Below, piece by piece: positions 1 through 12,741 of a stretch of 64,000 nt of DNA. The number at the start of each line of letters is the position of its first letter. Within the stretch, counting starts at the first letter, position 1. The notes under the pieces are model-generated. The model did not search any database. It was not told where the DNA came from and was given only the letters and a program-made list of their open reading frames with translations. Both the position numbers and the translations under genes were made by a program. The stretch comes from Xenopus tropicalis (lineage: Eukaryota > Chordata > Amphibia > Anura > Pipidae): NCBI RefSeq assembly GCF_000004195.4, contig NC_030683.2:69969764-70033763 (forward strand). Reading direction: 5' to 3'.

Positions 1-560
1 TGTTGTTTGACAGAATGAATAAATAGCTTTTACATTAATATGCACATAAAATAAATGATTTATAGAAGACATTTACAAGTTTTAGTACATACATAAATTA
101 AGAAAGCATATACATACATGGTCAAAACAGTACAGGATGCACATGTACTGATCCTAACACAGCAGAGGTTTGGACGTCAGAATGAGGGATTAATAGGTGA
201 GGGTTGGAAAAGAACATGAAGCAATAAAATATAATAGTAACAATAAATAGCTTGCCGTACCATCAGTTTTCCCAGCAGCTAAATAGTATTTTAAACTACA
301 GAATGAAGAGAGGTAGGATCTGAATATAATTCACTGAAAAAGAAGACCAAATTTACCTACAATATATATTGCCCCCCTGATCCATTCACAAACAAGAAGC
401 CCCACGGTTTGCCCACAAACCCATTGCTTGCTCTCCCCAGTTGCTTTCCATTTGCCTTTCCAGTTCAAATTGAATGAAGGCTGCAGCACAGATTAATTAA
501 AGAACAGACAAAAAGAAGGAGTATTATCAAATTTAAATTATCTCCTAGAATGGACCACCA
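1..560. other. No gene seen
   Basis: AT-rich sequence with no long open frame, splice-flanked coding segment or repeat boundary that I can recognise. Confidence 0.5.
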
Positions 561-563
561 TAA

Positions 564-681
564 GGGTGAAGACACACAGAGTTACTAGTAGCAGCTAATT
601 GTCATGGCTACTAAAATAGACAATGGAGTTTAGTAGCCAGGAAAAAGTAGCTGCTACTAGTAGCTCAGTGTGTCTTCACCC
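564..681. mobile_element. Harbinger-like MITE, TAA TSD
   Basis: A 118 bp hairpin element. Its ends are GGGTGAAGACACAC and the inverse GTGTGTCTTCACCC, flanked by TAA at 561-563 and 682-684. Subterminal sequences (tactagtagcagct and agctgctactagta) continue the inverted repeat. A 3 bp TAA/TWA duplication with GG...CC ends fits PIF/Harbinger MITEs. The family name is inferred from TSD and structure. There is no coding capacity. Confidence 0.75.
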
Positions 682-1494
682 TAAGAGCATATCGATTTGC
701 CAGGGATTGAATGTTCTTTTTTAAGCTTCTGAAAAACTAGAATTGTGTAAATATCTGTTTTTTAACCCTTTAAGTGCCAGCCGAATTCGTCATTTCGGTT
801 CCCCCCAGTGCCAGACGTTTTTTAAGCATTTTGTACTCATTCGCTTTAACAATGTTTTTTGGTAGGAAAACCTCCATGAAACTAGGGAAATTATATATCG
901 TTTTTTTCGTCACTAATTGGGCTTCGACATACATACCAAATTTTATAACTTTTCTGGAGATATGATGTGTATTTTGGGTGAATTATGTAAAAAAAAAAAA
1001 AAATTATGAAAAATTTCTGTATATTTTGAGTTTTTTTTCCATAGAAAAGTTAATTTTACAAACTTTTTTTTGTTGTTTGTAAAAGCCCTGATACTCCCAA
1101 GTCCAACGATACCAAATATGTGGTGGTACCCCACAGTTCCTGTCCAGAAGTAACCCCCAAACTAAAGCAATACTTAGTACAATATCACACCAGAACAAAG
1201 CGGAAAAGCGCTTGTAACAGTTGATGCAGCATAACTTATATGTAAATCTAAAATATCCCCTCATGTTTGGTATCTTTAGAAACTACAGACCTTCAGGTTT
1301 CTAGGTGCAATGTAGTTTTCACTAAAAAGCCAAATACCTTTTGTCAGTGCATTGTGAAATTTGGAAGTTTTTTTGACATTTTTTTTTTTTTCTAAAACGT
1401 AAACTTGGACGCATGATCAAATGTGGATTTGACAAAAAAAAATCTCATAAAAATTTTCTAACAAAGGCAAATTTGAAAGACAAATTTCTACTGA

Positions 1495-4400
1495 ATAAAA
1501 TGATGCCCCATATGTATGGGTGCACATAAAGACATGGGCACCAAACACTCCAAAGCAGGGGCAATGCACAAGGGCAATTACAGCTAAAAATGTGGGTGCT
1601 GTGCTCTATGTGCACTACCTGCAGTTTTTCAGTGTTAACCCCCCCTACTTGTGAAATAACCCCCACAAACTATATATTTCTGAAAAGTGCACACCTTCAG
1701 CTATTCAGAGACACCACTCTTCTCTTTCTACATAGAAAATTGTGGCCGCAGTCCCTTGCAGAAGTCAGCGCTTTGGTCAGAAATCGAGGAAAAAACTGAT
1801 AAAAAACCTAGATTTCTCCCCAAAATCTCCATGGCAACTACCAAAAACTTACTAAACATCAATCTGCAAGTTCCCCTGAATAAAACAATACCCCATATGT
1901 ATGGGTGCACATAAAGACGTGGCCACCAAATGCCCCAAAACAGGGGCAATGCATAAGGGCAATTTCAGTTGATATTTTGGGGGCTGCGCTCTATGTGCAC
2001 TTCCTGCAGTTTTTCAGTGTTAACCCCCCCTACCTGTAAAATAACCCCCACAAACTATATATTTCTGAAAAGTGTACACCTTCAGCTATTCAGAGACACC
2101 ACTCTCCTCTTTCTACATGGAAAATTGTGGCCGCAGTCCCTTGCAGAAGTCAGCGCATTGGTCAGAAATCAAGGAAAAACCAGATACAAACCTAGATTTC
2201 TCCCCAAAATCTCCATGGCAACTACCAAAAACTTACTAAACATCAATCTGCAAGTTCCCCTGAATAAAACGATACCCCATATGTATGGGTACACATAAAG
2301 ACGTGGCCACCAAATGCCCCAAAACAGGGGCAATGCATAAGGGCAATTTCAGTTGAAATTTTGGGGGCTGCGCTCTATGTGCACTTCCTGCAGTTTTTCA
2401 GTGTTAACCCCCCCTACCTGTAAAATAACCCCCACAAACTATATATTTCTGGAAAGTGCACACCTTCAGCTATTCAGAGACACCACTCTCCTCTTTCTAC
2501 ATGGAAAATTGTGGCCGCAGTCCCTTGCAGAAGTCAGCGCATTGGTCAGAAATCAAGGAAAAAACAGACACAAACCTAGATTTCTCCCCAAAATCTCCAT
2601 GGCAACTACCAAAAACTTACTAAACATCAATCTGCAAGTTCCCCTGAATAAAACGATACCCCATATGTATGGGTACACATAAAGACGTGGCCACCAAATG
2701 CCCCAAAACAGGGGCAATGCATAAGGGCAATTTCAGTTGAAATTTTGGGGGCTGTGCTCTATGTGCACTTCCTGCAGTTTTTCAGTGTTAACCCCCCCTA
2801 CCTGTAAAATAACCCCCACAAACTATATATTTCTGAAAAGTGCACACCTTCAGCTATTCAGAGACACCACTCTCCTCTTTCTACATGGAAAATTGTGGCC
2901 GCAGTCCCTTGCAGAAGTAAGCGCATCGGTCAGAAATCAAGGAAAAACCAGATACAAACCTAGATTTCTCCCCAAAATCTCCATGGCAACTACCAAAAAC
3001 TTACTAAACATCAATCTGCAAGTTCCCCTGAATAAAACGATACCCCATATGTATGGGTACACATAAAGACGTGTCCACCAAATGCCCCCAAACAGGGGCA
3101 ATGCATAAGGGGGGGGCTGTGCTCTACCTGCAGTTATTTAGTCTAAACACCCCCATACCTGTGAAATAACCCCCACAAACTATATATTTCCAAAAAGTGC
3201 ACACCTTCAGCTATTCAGAGACACCACTCTTCTCTTTCTACATGGAAAATTGTGGCCACGGTCCCTTGCAGAAGTCAGCGCTTTGGTCAGAAATCAAGGA
3301 AAAACCAGATACAAACCTAGATTTCTCCCCAAAATCTCCATGGCAACTACCAAAAACTTACTAACCATTAATCTGCAAGTTCCCCTGAATAAAACGATAC
3401 CCCATATGTATGGGTGCACATAAAGACGTGGCCACCAAATGCCCCAAAACAGGGGCAATGCATAAGGGCAATTTCAGTTGAAATTTTGGGGGCTGCGCTC
3501 TATGTGCACTACCTGCAGTTTTTCAGTGTTAACCCCCCCTACCTGTGAAATAACCCCCACAATCTATATATTTACGAAAAGTGCACACCTTCAGCTATTC
3601 AGAGACACCACTCTTCTCTTTCTACATGGAAAATTGTGGCCGCAGTCCCTTGCAGAAGTCAGCGCTTTGGTCAGAAATCAAGGAAAAACCAGATACAAAC
3701 CTAGATTTTGGTCAGAAATCAAGGAAAAACCAGATAAAAAACCTAGATTTCTCCCCAAAATCTCCATGGCAACTACCAAAAACTTACTAAACCTCAATTT
3801 GCAAGTTCCCCTGAATAAAACGATACCCCATATGTATGGGTGCACATAAAGACGTGGCCACCAAATGCCCCCTAACAGGGGCAATGCATAACGGGGGGCT
3901 TTGCTCTACCTGCAGTTATTTAGTCTAAACACCCCCATACCTGTGAAATAACCCCCGCAAACTATATATTTCCAAAAAGTGCACACCTTCAGCTATTCAG
4001 AGACACCACTCTTCTCTTTCTACATGGAAAATTGTGGCCGCAGTCCCTTGCAGAAGTCAGCGCTTTGGTCAGAAATCAAGGAAAAACCAGATACAAACCT
4101 AGATTTTGGTCAGAAATCAAGGAAAAACCAGATAAAAAAACCTAGATTTCTCCCCAAAATCTCCATGGCAACTACCAAAAACTTACTAAACCTCAATTTG
4201 CAAGTTCCCCTGAATAAAACGATACCCCATATGTATGGGTGCACATAAAGACGTGGCCACCAAATGCCCCCAAACAGGGGCAATGCATAAGGGGGGGCTT
4301 TGCTCTACCTGCAGTTTTTCAGTGTTAACCCCCCCTACCTGTGAAATAACCCCCACAATCATATATTTACGAAAAGTGCACACCTTCAGCTATTCAGAGA

Positions 4401-5398
4401 CACCACTCTTCTCTTTCTACATGGAAAATTGTGGCCGCAGTCCCTTGCAGAAGTCAGCGCTTTGGTCAGAAATCAAGGAAAAACCAGATAAAAAACCTAG
4501 ATTTCTCCCCAAAATCTCCATGGCAACTACCAAAAACTTACTAAACCTCAATTTGCAAGTTCCCCTGAATAAAACGATACCCCATATGTATGGGTGCACA
4601 TAAAGACGTGGCCACCAAATGCCCCAAAACAGGGGCAATGCATAAGGGCAATTTCAGTTGAAATTTTGGGGGCTTCGCTCTATGTGCACTACCTGCAGTT
4701 TTTCAGTGTTAACCCCCCCTACCTGTGAAATAACCCCCACAATCTATATATTTACGAAAAGTGCACACCTTCAGCTATTCAGAGACACCACTCTTCTCTT
4801 TCTACATGGAAAATTGTGGCCGCAGTCCCTTGCAGAAGTCAGCGCTTTGGTCAGAAATCAAGGAAAAACCAGATACAAACCTAGATTTTGGTCAGAAATC
4901 AAGGAAAAACCAGATAAAAAACCTAGATTTCTCCCCAAAATCTCCATGGCAACTACCAAAAACTTACTAAACCTCAATTTGCAAGTTCCCCTGAATAAAA
5001 CGATACCCCATATGTATGGGTGCACATAAAGACGTGGCCACCAAATGCCCCCTAACAGGGGCAATGCATAACGGGGGGCTTTGCTCTACCTGCAGTTATT
5101 TAGTCTAAACACCCCCATACCTGTGAAATAACCCCCGCAAACTATATATTTCTGAAAAGTGCACACCTTCAGCTATTCAGAGACACCACTCTTCTCTTTC
5201 TACATGGAAAATTGTGGCCGCAGTCCCTTGCAGAAGTCACGCTTTGGTCAGAAATCAAGGAAAAACCAGATACAAACCTAGATTTCTCCCCAAAATCTCC
5301 ATGGCAACTACCAAAAACTTACTAACCATAAATCTGCAAGTTCCCCTGAATAAAACGATACCCCATATGTATGGGTGCACATAAGTACATGGCCGCCA
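1495..5398 (+). repeat. Tandem array, ~384 bp monomer, ~10 copies
   Basis: The phrase CCCCATATGTATGGGT recurs near 1507, 1892, 2276, 2660, 3044, 3406, 3827, 4227, 4578, 5007 and 5362. Early units are 384-386 bp. Later units vary from about 350 to 430 bp because some carry an extra ~40 bp copy of the 'ggtcagaaatcaaggaaaaa' segment and others lack a 3' stretch. The segment starting near 3478 is repeated almost exactly from 4658, giving a higher-order unit of about 1180 bp. Short frames inside monomers are by-products of homogenised sequence. The monomer is homologous to that of the array at 58-63.7 kb. Confidence 0.9.
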
Positions 5399-5450
5399 AA
5401 CCTGAAAATGCATAATATTGGGGCTGCACTCTATGCACCCCTTTTTTTTT

Positions 5451-5690
5451 TGCCTGCACCCGAATGAATGGAATACGCTCGGGTGCAGGCACATGTAGCC
5501 GATATACGCATGAAAACGCGTGAGAATGCAAAGTCTCGCTTTTTCATGCGTATATCGGCTACATGTGCCTGCACCCGAGCGTATTCCATTCATTCGGGTG
5601 CAGGCACAAGTAGCAGGCGTAGGGCTGAATTTTCGGCAAGCGTTTTTCCACTTGCTGAAAAAATCAGCCCTACGCCATGTGTGGCATCAG
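5451..5690. mobile_element. Palindromic MITE with 66 bp perfect arms
   Basis: Positions 5451-5516 and 5541-5606 are perfect inverted copies separated by 24 bp. Each arm itself contains a smaller palindrome, TGCCTGCACCCGA...TCGGGTGCAGGCA. A second inverted pair follows at about 5615-5680 (GGCGTAGGGCTGA... with ...TCAGCCCTACGCC). The right end GGCATCAGCC resembles the right end of the sibling copy at 15642-15852 (GGCATTAGCC). The left end appears lost at a T-run. No coding capacity. Confidence 0.7.
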
Positions 5691-6779
5691 CCTAACCCTT
5701 GGCAATAGAAACTACCAGAACAATCTTAGCACCTCTGGACCTTTCTAGAACAAATGAAATCAAATGAAGTTAAAATGGAATAAAACCACTAAAAGCAATC
5801 AAAGAACAATAATTGCAATGAAATCGGTGATCAGAGCCCTGGATCCACCAATGTCACTGCAAAAGCAACCTTTTTGGGGCACTAAATACACAATAAAGAA
5901 CAATGCAAAGATAAAACACCATAAAATCAGTAAATTCAAATAAAAACCGCTCAAACCAACAGAAGAACAATTATTGCAATGAAATCGGTGGTCAGAGCCC
6001 TGGATCCACCAACGTCACTGCAAATTCAGCACCCAATAGCAATACAAAAGTTATAGTGCAATAGAATAATTCAAAAACAGAAATCAATTATGAAAATGCA
6101 AAAAAAACACTAAAATGCAACCAAATAAATCAGATAATTATAGAGCAAGATCAGAAATAAAGTTTTAGTAAAAAAAAAGACTGCCAGAGAAAGCAAAGAA
6201 AGAAAGAAAAGAAAAAAAAAAAAAAAAAAAAGTGTAAGTGTAAGTGTGTGTGTAAGTGTCTGTGTGTGCTTGGGAAAGTTGTAAATAAGTGTGTATGTGT
6301 ACAAAAGTGTAATAATGACAAAGATAGAAGAAGAAATGGGAAAAAAAAAAAAAAGAGAGTTGTAGTTCAGCTTACACAATGCAGGCAGGCGATCAGGGCG
6401 ACCAATCTGGCAGGAAGGCAGCAGGAAGGCAGCAGGGGGGCTCCAGCAGTCTCACGTGGCAGCAGAGTGAAGAGGCGACGGCGGGGGCGGCGACAATTAA
6501 AGGGACAGCAGTGGACACGTCATCAATGCGTGTCCACTGCTGTCATTGGCTGAGGACCCGGATCGGCGGCGCTGGGGGACCCGGATCGGTAAGTATGACC
6601 TCTTATGCTCGTTGCCTAGGGGGTTGTGCAGGCTTTACAAGCGCTGCGCTGCTTTAAAAGCGAGCGCAGCGCTTGTAAACCTGTTAGTGCTGTAGGACGT
6701 AGATTCTACGTTCTATGGCACTTTGGTCCCTTGGTACCTAGGACGTAGAATCTACGTCCTATGGCACTAAAAAGGTTAA

Positions 6780-9446
6780 CGTCAACCTCCACCCTCTTGG
6801 GCAACAATAAAATATAACAAAAGTCATTGGGGGTGGCTGTGATCCTTCACTTAAAATTTGCCTATAAAATAATTATCCACTCCACTGCTGTGGTCAATAT
6901 TTTCCTCTATGCCACCAGTAAAAGCTTTAAATATTAAAGCACAGAATCTCCCCTTTTGGTTCATTCAAAATGGACTAGTGGCAGGGTGAGTGCAGCACTC
7001 TGCACCTGTGCAGAACACAGTGTCTGCAAATACCAGAAAGCCATTGCAACCTGCGCCCACCAGCACTCCCTAATTTGTATGTCTGAATAATGTGCAAGAT
7101 AGGACCTGGGAGGGAAGGGGAATTGTCTATATATCTTCAACTGCCCTCAAAAATACAGTACTGCTATACGAAAGAAGAATTGTATCTATTGGGGGAACAC
7201 AGGTCTCTGTGCTCTCGCACAACCAATACAAACAACCAAGGACACAGTGCAAGTACAGAAAGAATGGCAGATTGCTTTTTTTACCTACACTCTGCACCCT
7301 GCACTGTACCAAATAAATTACTCCAATTGTGTGTACTTTTACTCACAAAAACTATATTGGTTGCTATAAAGGGGTAGATCAGTGAAGAATAACCATTTCT
7401 ATAAATTACTAATAAATAATGTGTCGAACACAGCCCGCAGGTTTGTACCCAAGAAAACCAACAAAACCCCTGTCTGACATATGCAAATCATTTGTACCTC
7501 CAGGCATCCCTTAGTCAAGTCTGGTCATTTCATCCTTTCAGGTGAGACATATTAGAGTAGGCAAGACTTATTATGATCGTTCAGCTACAGGCAGTGTACA
7601 TACTTCTCGTATCCCTAATAGCATTGTCAACAATTTTACACAGAAGTGTATTTGCATTGTTATTTTAATTTAGCCAGTGCTAAACTCTATTGCCTTATAT
7701 TTCCCAACAACATTTCTAAGTATTTAGCTAACAGAACAAAGCCTTAGCTTGTATGTTAATGCTTCATTTGGATTTATGAATACTTCCTAAGGTTAGTACG
7801 GTCAAGCATATTTGGCACACTTTCAGTTACACCCAGAAGTTTTATATTAAAAGTATAGCTTGTGCCTTGTGTCTCCGGTTCCCTTACGTATATCTAACAG
7901 GAATGCCTTCTGAGAATGGGTTGTGGATTAACAGAGAACTGCAAGATATCCCAGCAGTGAATGAGTTAGCCTATCTTGTAACGTGCTCAGCTAAAAGAGA
8001 AAGAAAGACTTTGGAATTGTAATATGCTGCCAATGCATGCTGTGTTCTATATCTAATTTAGTGGATTGTTCTATTTAACAAGGAACTTGGGGGAAAAAAA
8101 CATGTTGCCCTTTCCAGTGACTAAATTATTCACACACCCTACATCATGTTTCAGCACCACAATACAATTCAAGCAAGAAGCTGGCCAAGGGTGTCTAAAG
8201 AAGAAACTAATTTCAGTTGCTTCACCCTTTATGACCTCATTAAATTGGGCCAGTTAAGAAAACTGTGCTATGGAGCCAAACATTCAAATGTATCATTAGC
8301 ATTCACTTCTTAGAGGCATGGTGGAAAGATTTTACATTTATTGGGGCTACAGAGCAGACCTTTAATGACGTATAGTTTAATATATACACTAAGCCCTGTA
8401 TGCTGTACTGTTCCCAAGGAGTTCCTCTATCTATAAGTCCTGTCAATTCTTATGCAGTATTTTTTGTGACAACAAAAAAGATTGAATTGTTTTTCTTTTA
8501 AAATGTAGAATTTTTCTGGCTGGATCAGTCTTTTTTCCAGAATGTAAAGATTAATTGGTTTCTCTCTCCAGAATATGTTCTCCAACATTCAGAAACTGAA
8601 AACCATTTCATCCAATGGGTAAAAAACATAGAAGTCTGCTCCAAAGTCGACCAAGGTGAAAAGTTGTGAAATGTTTTTGATTCTGTAGGAAATTTATGAC
8701 AAGGAAAGTCTATGGGAAACTTCCATTTTTCTGTATCTTATTGTTATATATTGAAAAATGCTAGGAAACAATGAGAAATATGGGAATATTTCATGATTTC
8801 ACACATTTTTCCTCTGGTTATAAAAGGTAAAAAGAAGATTATTCACTCAAAGGAAAAAATTGTTTGCAGAATTCAAATTTTTCCTATTATCTATCGTCTG
8901 CTCTATTTAAGATGACAAGTATTTTAGCATTACTCCTCTTCTCTAATTGCCATTATGCTTTTTTCTGTTCTTTAATGAATCTGTGCTGTCTGCCTCCATA
9001 TTTATTGGCCTTAAATACAGATTACAGACTAGCAGATTCATTGCTGCGTGTGTGTGACATAATTGTCTCATGTCACATACCAGTAAAAATGTGAGACAGT
9101 TAATAACCAGTAAAGTAAATAAGTAAGTAAATAAGTGAAGCCAGAGGTTTTTTGTGAGTCTTTATATCTGACTTGGCAAAAGGTATTAAAAACTTAGCCA
9201 GAAACAGCTTGTTTTTATTTAGCTTGGATGCATTAAATTTCAGGAAATTCAACACGCAGCTGTAACTTCTTCTTAGTGAGTAAAAAGAGATATTTTACCT
9301 GACTTAGCAGATACTGAGACTATAAGTAACCACAAACTGTCACTTTAACTTGGACACTGACCTTTTTATCACTTTTTATTTGCCAGTATTCTAGAACTGC
9401 ACAAAAAATTTTAAGATGTTGTGGCCTCTGGTTACCTCTTGGCTAT
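6780..9446. other. No gene or repeat boundary recognised
   Basis: About 2.7 kb of AT-rich sequence. Short frames at 7090-7377 and 8864-9094 have no family resemblance, no convincing splice context and ordinary noncoding composition. I see no terminal repeats. Confidence 0.4.
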
Positions 9447-9600
9447 TATTATTATTATTATTATTATACCATGTATTTATAAAACCGTAGCATTGTACAA
9501 TAATCGGTATCTACATTAAACATACAAGAAAACATACAAAAACAAGCAGTAACTAATACAAAAGCACCCTGCACCCTACAGTCTAAAAGGAGAAAGGTTT
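9447..9600 (-). repeat. Old LINE tail (L2-like), microsatellite end
   Basis: An ATT microsatellite (about 9446-9467) is followed by 'atgtatttataaaaccgtagcattgtacaataa' and 'ccctacagtctaaaagg'. These resemble the reversed 3' tail of the L2-type copies at 47187-47398 and 40522-40717, but are much diverged. The following 9600-10050 segment looks like old dispersed repeat, unassigned. Confidence 0.4.
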
Positions 9601-10130
9601 AAGACACAAGAGGGGTCATTCACAATGCCACATAGTGTGCAAAGTGCAAAATAAAAAAAAGCCACAGTCCGCCATCTTTTCACATTTTGCCCACTGCAAT
9701 GGGGAATTGTATGAGTAGCCACAGGCCTTTACACTGCATTTTGCCCTGGGTTGCACTCCTGATGTTGCTCAGCCTAGATTTCCAACAATCCTATAGGACA
9801 CAAGTCCTGTTAAATAAGCATTAAGTTAGAGAGAGAGAATTCCAGAGTAGGGGTTCAGCATGTCTTGAATGCGAGTATGTGAGGATGTAATGAGGAGCAG
9901 CTCATTAGAAGAGCATAACAAGTGGTTGAGTGAGTATCTAAAGATAAGTTCAGAGATGTAGAATAGAGAAAAGCTATGAACTGTTTTGAATGTGAGGGTC
10001 AATAGCCGGAAGGTACTTGGCTTCAGGAGATGGGGTCATAATGGAGTTGTTAAACTGTAATAGATACAGTACTTCTGGGATGTTGTGGATGTTGAATTGG
10101 GTGAATGAGAACCATATCTTTCTTAGAGAG

Positions 10131-10998
10131 GTTTATGACCCATAGGGTTAACCTGCCCCTATGGCTTTAAACCCTACAACATCTTAGTTTATGCTGTTAC
10201 TGGGCAAAGACCCATGTATCCAGTTTATAGTTTTGCATATGTGCCTTATTGGTTTACAGGTTGACTCCATCCTTTGCACTCCAATATAGTGTTTAGCAAA
10301 GGGGTGGTCTCCCTCTTTGGCTGCCTCTGATGTCTCAGGTGGAAGGTCCACAGAGCCTGAGATCAGAATAGGCCCCAGTAAAGCCAAATCCTACCCTAGA
10401 GTCCACTGACCTGAACTGGACCCCGTTAATGAGGACCAGTTATATAGTTACACTCTGTCAAGCACTTTCTATGAAAGTGAGGTAGTGAGGAAAAGAAGCA
10501 AGCATCTTTTGGCTCCATCCAGGAAGTTAGCTGGAAGTACCCTTCCATACAGGCGCTGTTGCAGGATATAGGCCAGTACCTAACCCTGATCCACAGTCGG
10601 CAGTAGGACTCTTTAAAGCTAAATGTATTCAACCTGAGGACTGAGGTATTTATCCAGACTGCCTCCATAGTGGTGCTGAGTTGACCAGGTGCTTTACCCT
10701 GCCCAGTCTCCCAAAAGAGGTGGGATAAACCAGTGGTATCCTCTCTTGTCCTCAGAGTGTACTACTGCTATAACATCTGCATTTGTGTGTATATGAACTA
10801 ACCCTGTGCACTAATTATCTTTGACAATAAACCAGTTATCATTTAAATTTTCATCAGCATAGAACCTTCTGGTGTCCATTATTTGCTATTTTACTCTGCA
10901 CACAGTACAGGGAGTTGTAGTTCCACTTCGCGAAAGCCTGAAGGATTGAGTCCAAGTTACCCCATGCTCTAAACCTACACAGCCAAATAGGGGTTACA
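10131..10998 (+). repeat. Solo LTR, diverged relative of the 48 kb element
   Basis: The segment aligns by eye with the 910 bp LTRs at 48183 and 51885 along its length. Shared landmarks in order are GACCCATAGG, CCCCTATGGCTTT, GCTGTTACTG, 'ccaatatagtgttt', 'ccctctttggc', AATAAACCA near 10827, 'ggagttgtagtt' and the end GGGGTTACA at 10994-10998. No internal region or second LTR lies nearby, so it is a solo LTR formed by LTR-LTR recombination. Flanks (agag / gtag) give no clean 4 bp duplication, consistent with age. Confidence 0.7.
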
Positions 10999-11002
10999 GT
11001 AG

Positions 11003-12340
11003 CATTGGGTCATCCAAGCAAAATAAGCAGATAAGCAGGAAGAGATACAAGTTAAAAGCTCTGGGTTGAGATCAGTAGAGGATAGATAGATTTAAATATC
11101 GTGAGCATAGAGGCAGTATTGGAAACCATATAAATTGCTTTATTTGCCAAGGGAGGAAGTATCCAGATAAAATAATAAGGGGCCTAGGACAGGAAAGGGA
11201 GAACACAATACTCTGTTGTAGGAGAAGCTTACTGTATGTCCTGCTGGCAAAATATAGTAAAAAAGACATTATGAATTAATAAGCACAGAACTGTTTATAC
11301 TGTAGCACAATCCCAAGACTTCTGCAATGTAATGTAAGTGGTTAGAAATAAGAATGACACATTTTGTTATGTTGTACATTATTCTCAAAGAGGGTTTTTT
11401 GTTGGGTTTCTGCATATGCCCTATAGAAATCTAGAATCGGGCCTTTCAAGGTCATTGTCTGTTATTACTCAGTTCCTGCAAATCCATTCATAGTCTCAGC
11501 TGAATTCCAAAATAATAAATGTTTAGACTCTAACTTTATTAAAAGAGAATCCCTCTTGAAATATAAATCATCTGACAAGGCTGCATGCCTTGTGTTATTT
11601 GGTTATATGAGAGGAATCTTTTTCATAAATATATGTGTATCATCAATAAAAGAATGTAGATACTATTCAAACTTTTTCCTTATAAGAGCATTTTCACCCA
11701 CTTAAAAGTAAACTTATTTTAAGATCAGACCAGTTCCTTCTTTCTGGAACATTTCCTTTTCTCTGGTTTTGCTTTTTTGTACTGCACATATCAGAATGCT
11801 ATAAAAACATCCAAATAAATAAATTGTAAAATAAAATGTTTCATGCCTTTTCTGGCAGAGAAAAAATAAAAAACAAGAAAACAAGAAAAATGAAAATGCT
11901 GAAACAGAAAGGGAAATCAGGACACACAAAGCACATGTTAGTACTTTGCAACACAGTTTGTTATAGGTTCAAACTTTAGGTACAAATCATAACATAAGGG
12001 GATGCAAAGGTGATACCTTTGTTGGCTAACTAACGTAATAATTACAGCAATCTCTCAGAACATTTCAGTTCATTCTTCAAGAAGTTATCACCTTTACATC
12101 CCTTGCGTTATTAGTTCCAGGCTTAAGGGTTCATTTATAAAGCACAACCACAGTTGTAGTTTTATATAGATAGTTGCCATTAATAAATGGTACTGCACCC
12201 AAAGCCATTCCTTGTAGCTACACCAGTCCACTTGAATAAATCATGCACAGTGAGCCTATTGACACTGGGGAACCCTGGAAAGGTGGCAGTTGATTCTGGG
12301 TTCCCACAGCAGTCTGTGTCAATAGACACAACATACTTGC
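11003..12340. other. No gene seen
   Basis: AT-rich sequence with poly-A and poly-T stretches. Short frames (for example 11714-11929 minus) are low complexity. Nothing assigned. Confidence 0.4.
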
Positions 12341-12348
12341 ACCTAAAA

Positions 12349-12522
12349 CAGCGGTTCTCAACCTGTGGGTTGGGACCCCCTTGGGGATCGAACAACCCTT
12401 TCACAGGGGTTGCCTAAGACCATCAGAAAACACATATTTCCAATGGTCATAGGAATAATTTTATGGTTGGGGGTCACCACAACATGAGGAACTGTATGAA
12501 AGGGCCGCAGCATTAGGAAGGT
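12349..12522 (+). mobile_element. SPIN-like hAT MITE
   Basis: The copy begins CAGCGGTTCTCAACCTGTGG, continues with 'gggacccccttggggatcg' and 'acaaccctttcacaggggttg', and ends '...ggccgcagcattaggaaggt'. This is the sequence I recall for the SPIN (SPACE INVADERS) hAT non-autonomous family known from several tetrapods including Xenopus. ACCTAAAA at 12341-12348 and ACCTAAAG at 12524-12531 look like the 8 bp hAT duplication. The last ~13 bp of the right terminal repeat are missing, although the duplication is retained. The recognition is from memory. Confidence 0.75.
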
Positions 12523-12741
12523 AACCTAAAGAATCATGTGCAGATGTAATTTTGACATTCCGAAGATTCTCAGCACAATTTAATTTAATTTGCATTAAAA
12601 CAGACGTGCACTTGCACTTATTTTAATGCATCAGGCACAGCTGGGCAAGGCACAGCTCCCCTTGGTAGACAAAGAACACTGCATTGTGGGTAAAAATGTG
12701 GCGACATGCCAGAAATTGCACTTTGCATAGTGCAATCATAA

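Larger units (their letters stand above)
766..6775 (+). mobile_element. piggyBac-like non-autonomous element with internal satellite
   Basis: The element is bounded by TTAA at 762-765 and 6776-6779. The left end reads CCCTTTAAGTGCCAGCC and the right end, reversed, reads CCTTTTTAGTGCCATAGG. TTAA targets, CCY ends and a shared GTGCCA are typical of piggyBac; the sister left end at 57325 closely matches a Xenopus piggyBac end as I remember it. The right end has two subterminal repeats built on GGACGTAGATTCTACG (6692-6722, 6737-6769) and a GC-rich palindrome (6634-6650 with 6663-6679). The interior holds a unique left arm (766-1494), the tandem array (1495-5398), a nested palindromic MITE (5451-5690), a partial duplication (5806-5872 with 5966-6032), poly-A and GT tracts, and a GC-rich segment (6370-6680). 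No transposase is visible, so it must be mobilised in trans. Confidence 0.7.

Noticed and set aside
1590..5029. Frames of 109-123 codons repeated in the first array
   Set aside because: Same reason: array by-product, with no coding constraint visible between units.
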